DNA of 64,000 bases from Winogradskyella sp046545555 (GTDB taxonomy: Bacteria > Bacteroidota > Bacteroidia > Flavobacteriales > Flavobacteriaceae). The stretch lies in contig NZ_JBHZTH010000001.1 in the NCBI RefSeq assembly GCF_046545555.1, positions 806,001 through 870,000 of the forward strand, given 5' to 3'. Made by a program: the position numbers and the translations under genes. Under the pieces are notes generated by a model. It had not been told where the DNA came from. It ran no database searches and saw only the letters and a program-made list of their open reading frames with translations. Each line of letters starts with the position of its first letter. Within the stretch, counting starts at the first letter, position 1. Shown here one piece after another: positions 61,747 through 64,000 of the stretch.

Positions 61747-61991
61747 TTTGTTGCTGTTTAATTAATAGTATATTTGTAATCCTTCTTAGGTCCTCAAATC
61801 ACTTAAAAAGGAAATAAAATCCATTTTACTACAGACAGTATCTGTCTAACTAAACGTCCCTCGTTTTATTTTAGTACAAATTTAGGTTACCACCTAGATA
61901 GTTAATAATCCATTTTCCTCCCTCAACGTCATAGCGATAATCGTTATGCATTTAAATATTGACTATTACTTAACCCTAAATTGAAATACTT
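61747..61991 (+). promoter_or_regulatory. promoter and long leader of the exported-peptide gene
   Basis: TTTG (61747-61750), an 18-nt spacer and TATATTTG (61769-61776) form a consensus promoter. Transcription should start near 61783, leaving a leader of about 209 nt before the ATG at 61992. The leader can form hairpins AGACAG/CTGTCT and AGGT/ACCT and carries no open frame of note, so it may control translation or stability. Confidence 0.7.
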
Positions 61992-62162
61992 ATGAAGACT
62001 CTTAAAATTACTTTAGCTTTAGTTGCTGTACTTGTTTTAACAATATCTGGTGTACAATCGGATAATATTGTTAATACTGATGAAAACCCTACGTATGAAA
62101 CATACGATAATAATGTAATTGCACATAAAAGAGGCAAGGCAAAACTTCAACCAGCCGGATAA
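61992..62162 (+). CDS. 56-residue exported peptide, unknown function
   Basis: MKTLKITLALVAVLVLTISG is a clear signal peptide with a likely cleavage near residues 20-23 (GVQS-DN). The mature part is about 33 residues, first acidic and Asn/Tyr-rich (DENPTYETYDNN) and then basic (HKRGKAKLQPAG). A consensus promoter and long leader support expression. The sensor-kinase gene starts 100 nt later. I do not recognise the family; a signalling peptide is an idea, not a finding. The overlapping minus-strand frame at 62037-62219 has no such support. Confidence 0.7.
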   Translation: MKTLKITLALVAVLVLTISGVQSDNIVNTDENPTYETYDNNVIAHKRGKAKLQPAG

Positions 62163-62213
62163 TAACTTATTAAATACTTTAATACCATTAGCCTTAATTT
62201 TCATTAGGGCTTC

Positions 62214-62241
62214 TTGCATTAGCTAAATTAATATACCTTTG
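62214..62241 (+). promoter_or_regulatory. promoter of the TPR sensor kinase
   Basis: TTG (62214-62216), a 17-nt spacer and TACCTTTG (62234-62241) fit the consensus; the start would be about 15 nt before the TTG start codon. The kinase can thus be transcribed apart from the peptide gene. Confidence 0.65.
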
Positions 62242-62262
62242 AATAACTTATCTTATTTATAA

Positions 62263-64000
62263 TTGAGAGTTATATTAATCTTATTACTAATACTTATTTG
62301 CAATTTTGGTTATGGTCAAAATGCAAAACAAAATTCTCTTCTAGCTGAGATAGATGATTTAATCAATAAATCTAAAAATCCTTCTTTTACAATCGGTGAG
62401 AGGACAAAATATGCGTATAAATCTGATAAAATTTCTAAGGAGCTAGCCGTTGACTCAATTACCTTAAAGGTTAATAGAAATATGGCCTTGATATACGCGG
62501 AGCTAAAAGATTATGATAACTATATTTCTATTAATAAAGTAAATGTAGAGCTTGCCAAAAAGTTAAAAGATACATCTGGTTTAGCTGTGGCAAATTTAAA
62601 TTTGGGCGGTATTTATAAACTTCAATCAAAAAATGATAGTGCTTATTATTTTTTTTCTACCGCACTAAAATACTATAATGCGTTTGATGAATTAGAACAA
62701 AAGGCATATGTTCTAATGAGTATAGCTAATTTACAATACAACGAGAAAGATTATACATCGAGTGAGTATAGTGCTATAAGAGCTATAAAGATTTTAGATG
62801 CTCTACCTGAAACTGAAAACAATCTCGACAATCTTTGGATTCTTTATAATAGGATTGGTGATATTTCTTCAGAACTAGGGGATTTTGAAAAGTCTCTAGA
62901 ATATCATGATAAAGCCATTGCAATTGCTGATAGTATGGAAGATGGGTTTATCAATAAGATTTATTCAATAAATAATATGGCTTTCGTTTATAGAGAGCTA
63001 AAAAACTATAAAAAAACTTTAGAGCTCTATAGAAGTTTAGTCCCTTTAAAATCGAAGTATCAAGACTATGATCCTACTTTTTATGCCCTCATCATAAATA
63101 ATATTGCCTATACAGAGTTTTTAGATGGTAGTACAGAATACAATAGATTACAAAACACATTTTATGATGCCTATAAATTAGCAGAAGTTAATGATGATGA
63201 AGTAACAAAAATGGCAGTAACTACAGATTTGTCTAAATTTTATCTCAAAAGACAAAAGCTAGATTCTGCTTATATATATGCTAAAGAGACATATGATATT
63301 TCAAAATACTTATCATCAAATGACTACACATTAGAGGCGCTATTAATTTTGTCTCAAATAAAAGAGGGTGAAGAAGGTAAAAAGTATCTTAACGAGCATA
63401 TTAAGCTCACAGATAGTTTATTGAATTTAGAGCGGAACTCTAGAAATAAATCTGCCAGAATAGAATTTGATTCAGACCAACTCGAAGCAGAAAATGAGCA
63501 AATTTCAAAAGAAAATTTATACTTAGTTATAGTATCTATCGGTTTATTGTTGACCGCAATTTTAGTTTATATTGTCATTTCTCAACGCGCTAAAAACAGA
63601 AAATTAAAACTATTACAAGTACAGCAAAAGGCTAATGAAGATATTTATAACCTTATGCTTGGTCAACAAGATAAGGTTGACGAGGCAAGGGCTAAAGAAA
63701 AAATAAGAGTATCTAAAGAACTACATGATGGTGTTTTAGGACGGCTTTTTGGTACGCGCTTAAGTCTTGATAGTATGAATTTTAAAGATGGAAAGGATGC
63801 CATGATGACTCGAGCTAATTACATCGGTCAGCTTAAAACCATTGAAGATGATATTCGTAAAATATCACATGAGTTAAATACCGATTTTGTTTCTGGTACC
63901 GGTTTTATGGATATTGTTACAGAACTTATTGAGAACCAAGCACAAGCATACAAATTGGCTTATGATTTTAATTATACTGATGATATTAGTTGGGATTTGG
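62263..64000 (+). CDS. TPR-repeat sensor histidine kinase (3' truncated by window)
   Basis: At least 579 residues; no stop before the window ends. The start is the TTG at 62263, directly after an in-frame stop and followed by a signal-type segment (VILILLLILICNFGYGQ). Residues about 60-400 are TPR-like helical repeats outside the membrane, a membrane helix lies at about 418-440 (LYLVIVSIGLLLTAILVYIV), then a coiled linker and a HisKA_3 domain with His488 in KELHDGVLGRLFG. Such kinases usually pair with LuxR-type regulators, expected downstream. Confidence 0.9.
   Translation, partial: MRVILILLLILICNFGYGQNAKQNSLLAEIDDLINKSKNPSFTIGERTKYAYKSDKISKELAVDSITLKVNRNMALIYAELKDYDNYISINKVNVELAKKLKDTSGLAVANLNLGGIYKLQSKNDSAYYFFSTALKYYNAFDELEQKAYVLMSIANLQYNEKDYTSSEYSAIRAIKILDALPETENNLDNLWILYNRIGDISSELGDFEKSLEYHDKAIAIADSMEDGFINKIYSINNMAFVYRELKNYKKTLELYRSLVPLKSKYQDYDPTFYALIINNIAYTEFLDGSTEYNRLQNTFYDAYKLAEVNDDEVTKMAVTTDLSKFYLKRQKLDSAYIYAKETYDISKYLSSNDYTLEALLILSQIKEGEEGKKYLNEHIKLTDSLLNLERNSRNKSARIEFDSDQLEAENEQISKENLYLVIVSIGLLLTAILVYIVISQRAKNRKLKLLQVQQKANEDIYNLMLGQQDKVDEARAKEKIRVSKELHDGVLGRLFGTRLSLDSMNFKDGKDAMMTRANYIGQLKTIEDDIRKISHELNTDFVSGTGFMDIVTELIENQAQAYKLAYDFNYTDDISWDL

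Larger units (their letters stand above)
61471..61991. other. 521-bp region between tRNA-Asp and the exported-peptide gene
   Basis: Apart from the tRNA terminator and the peptide promoter and leader listed separately, it holds two small hairpins, CTCAG/CTGAG (61533-61550) and ATCCAAT/ATTGGAT (61562-61578), and the 14-bp palindrome TTTTATCGATAAAA (61709-61722), 24 nt upstream of the -33 box. No further gene seen. Confidence 0.6.

Noticed and set aside
62037..62219. 60-codon minus-strand frame over the exported-peptide gene
   Set aside because: No signal, promoter or family resemblance, while the plus-strand frame has a signal peptide and consensus promoter.

Overview
The window is a low-GC bacterial chromosome segment, almost certainly from a Flavobacteriaceae-type member of the Bacteroidota. 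Reasons seen in the sequence: two proteins end in type IX secretion (Por) sorting tails (6278-8809 and 37713-39380), there is a TonB-dependent receptor and several lipoproteins, Shine-Dalgarno sequences are mostly absent, TTG and GTG starts are common, and many genes are preceded by the Bacteroidota -7 box TAnnTTTG, sometimes with a TTG/TTTG -33 box at 17-19 nt. Gene order (hemD-DUF4271, mannosyltransferase-pyrC-DUF4296, rpsP-rimM, ftsX-DUF3098-uppP-truB) is also typical of the group. Species cannot be named from this alone. I see no phage, transposon, CRISPR array or rRNA; there is one tRNA (Asp).

Layout. 1-12.5 kb: tail of a TonB receptor, greA, a HIT protein, a sensor kinase, a flavin reductase-like protein, aat, a large secreted two-propeller protein, tag, and truB-uppP. 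12.6-16.8 kb: a plus-strand operon of a GH63-type glycosidase, a sodium/solute symporter and a glycerate kinase. It sits inside what I know as the contiguous minus-strand cluster ftsX-DUF3098-uppP-truB. I read it as a pathway for uptake and breakdown of a glycosyl-glycerate solute (mannosyl- or glucosylglycerate), and it is the most interesting metabolic unit here. 16.8-30 kb: ftsX, leuS (with an unusually long insert), a SemiSWEET, alanine dehydrogenase, a zinc peptidase, a BI-1 protein, an Lrp regulator beside a saccharopine dehydrogenase, and pckA. 29.5-42.4 kb: hemD, DUF4271, polyprenol-phosphate mannose synthase, pyrC, a DUF4296 lipoprotein, an epimerase, tyrS, a YHS protein, a LuxE-like protein, a lamin-tail T9SS protein, a PhoB/PhoR-like two-component pair and a glycosyltransferase.

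42.5-51.5 kb: trmB, a LysE exporter, an alkyltransferase-like protein, an Fe-S/redox run (Mrp/ApbC carrier, NifU C-terminal protein, ferredoxin-NADP reductase, 2Fe-2S ferredoxin), a metallophosphoesterase, glutaryl-CoA dehydrogenase, a tRNA methyltransferase, rimM and rpsP, with small palindromic repeats on both sides of rimM. 51.6-61.3 kb: a lipoprotein with calcium-type repeats, a DNA polymerase III alpha subunit fused to its proofreading exonuclease, a CarboxypepD_reg-like outer-membrane protein, trxA and a DUF58 protein. 61.4-64 kb: tRNA-Asp, then a gene for a 56-residue exported peptide with a long structured leader and a consensus promoter, followed by a TPR-type sensor kinase that runs off the window. 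This peptide/kinase pair is the second candidate for an undescribed system.

All family calls come from motif and sequence recognition by eye; no database search was run. Start sites were moved downstream of the longest open frame wherever a signal peptide, promoter, coupled overlap or family N-terminus argued for it.
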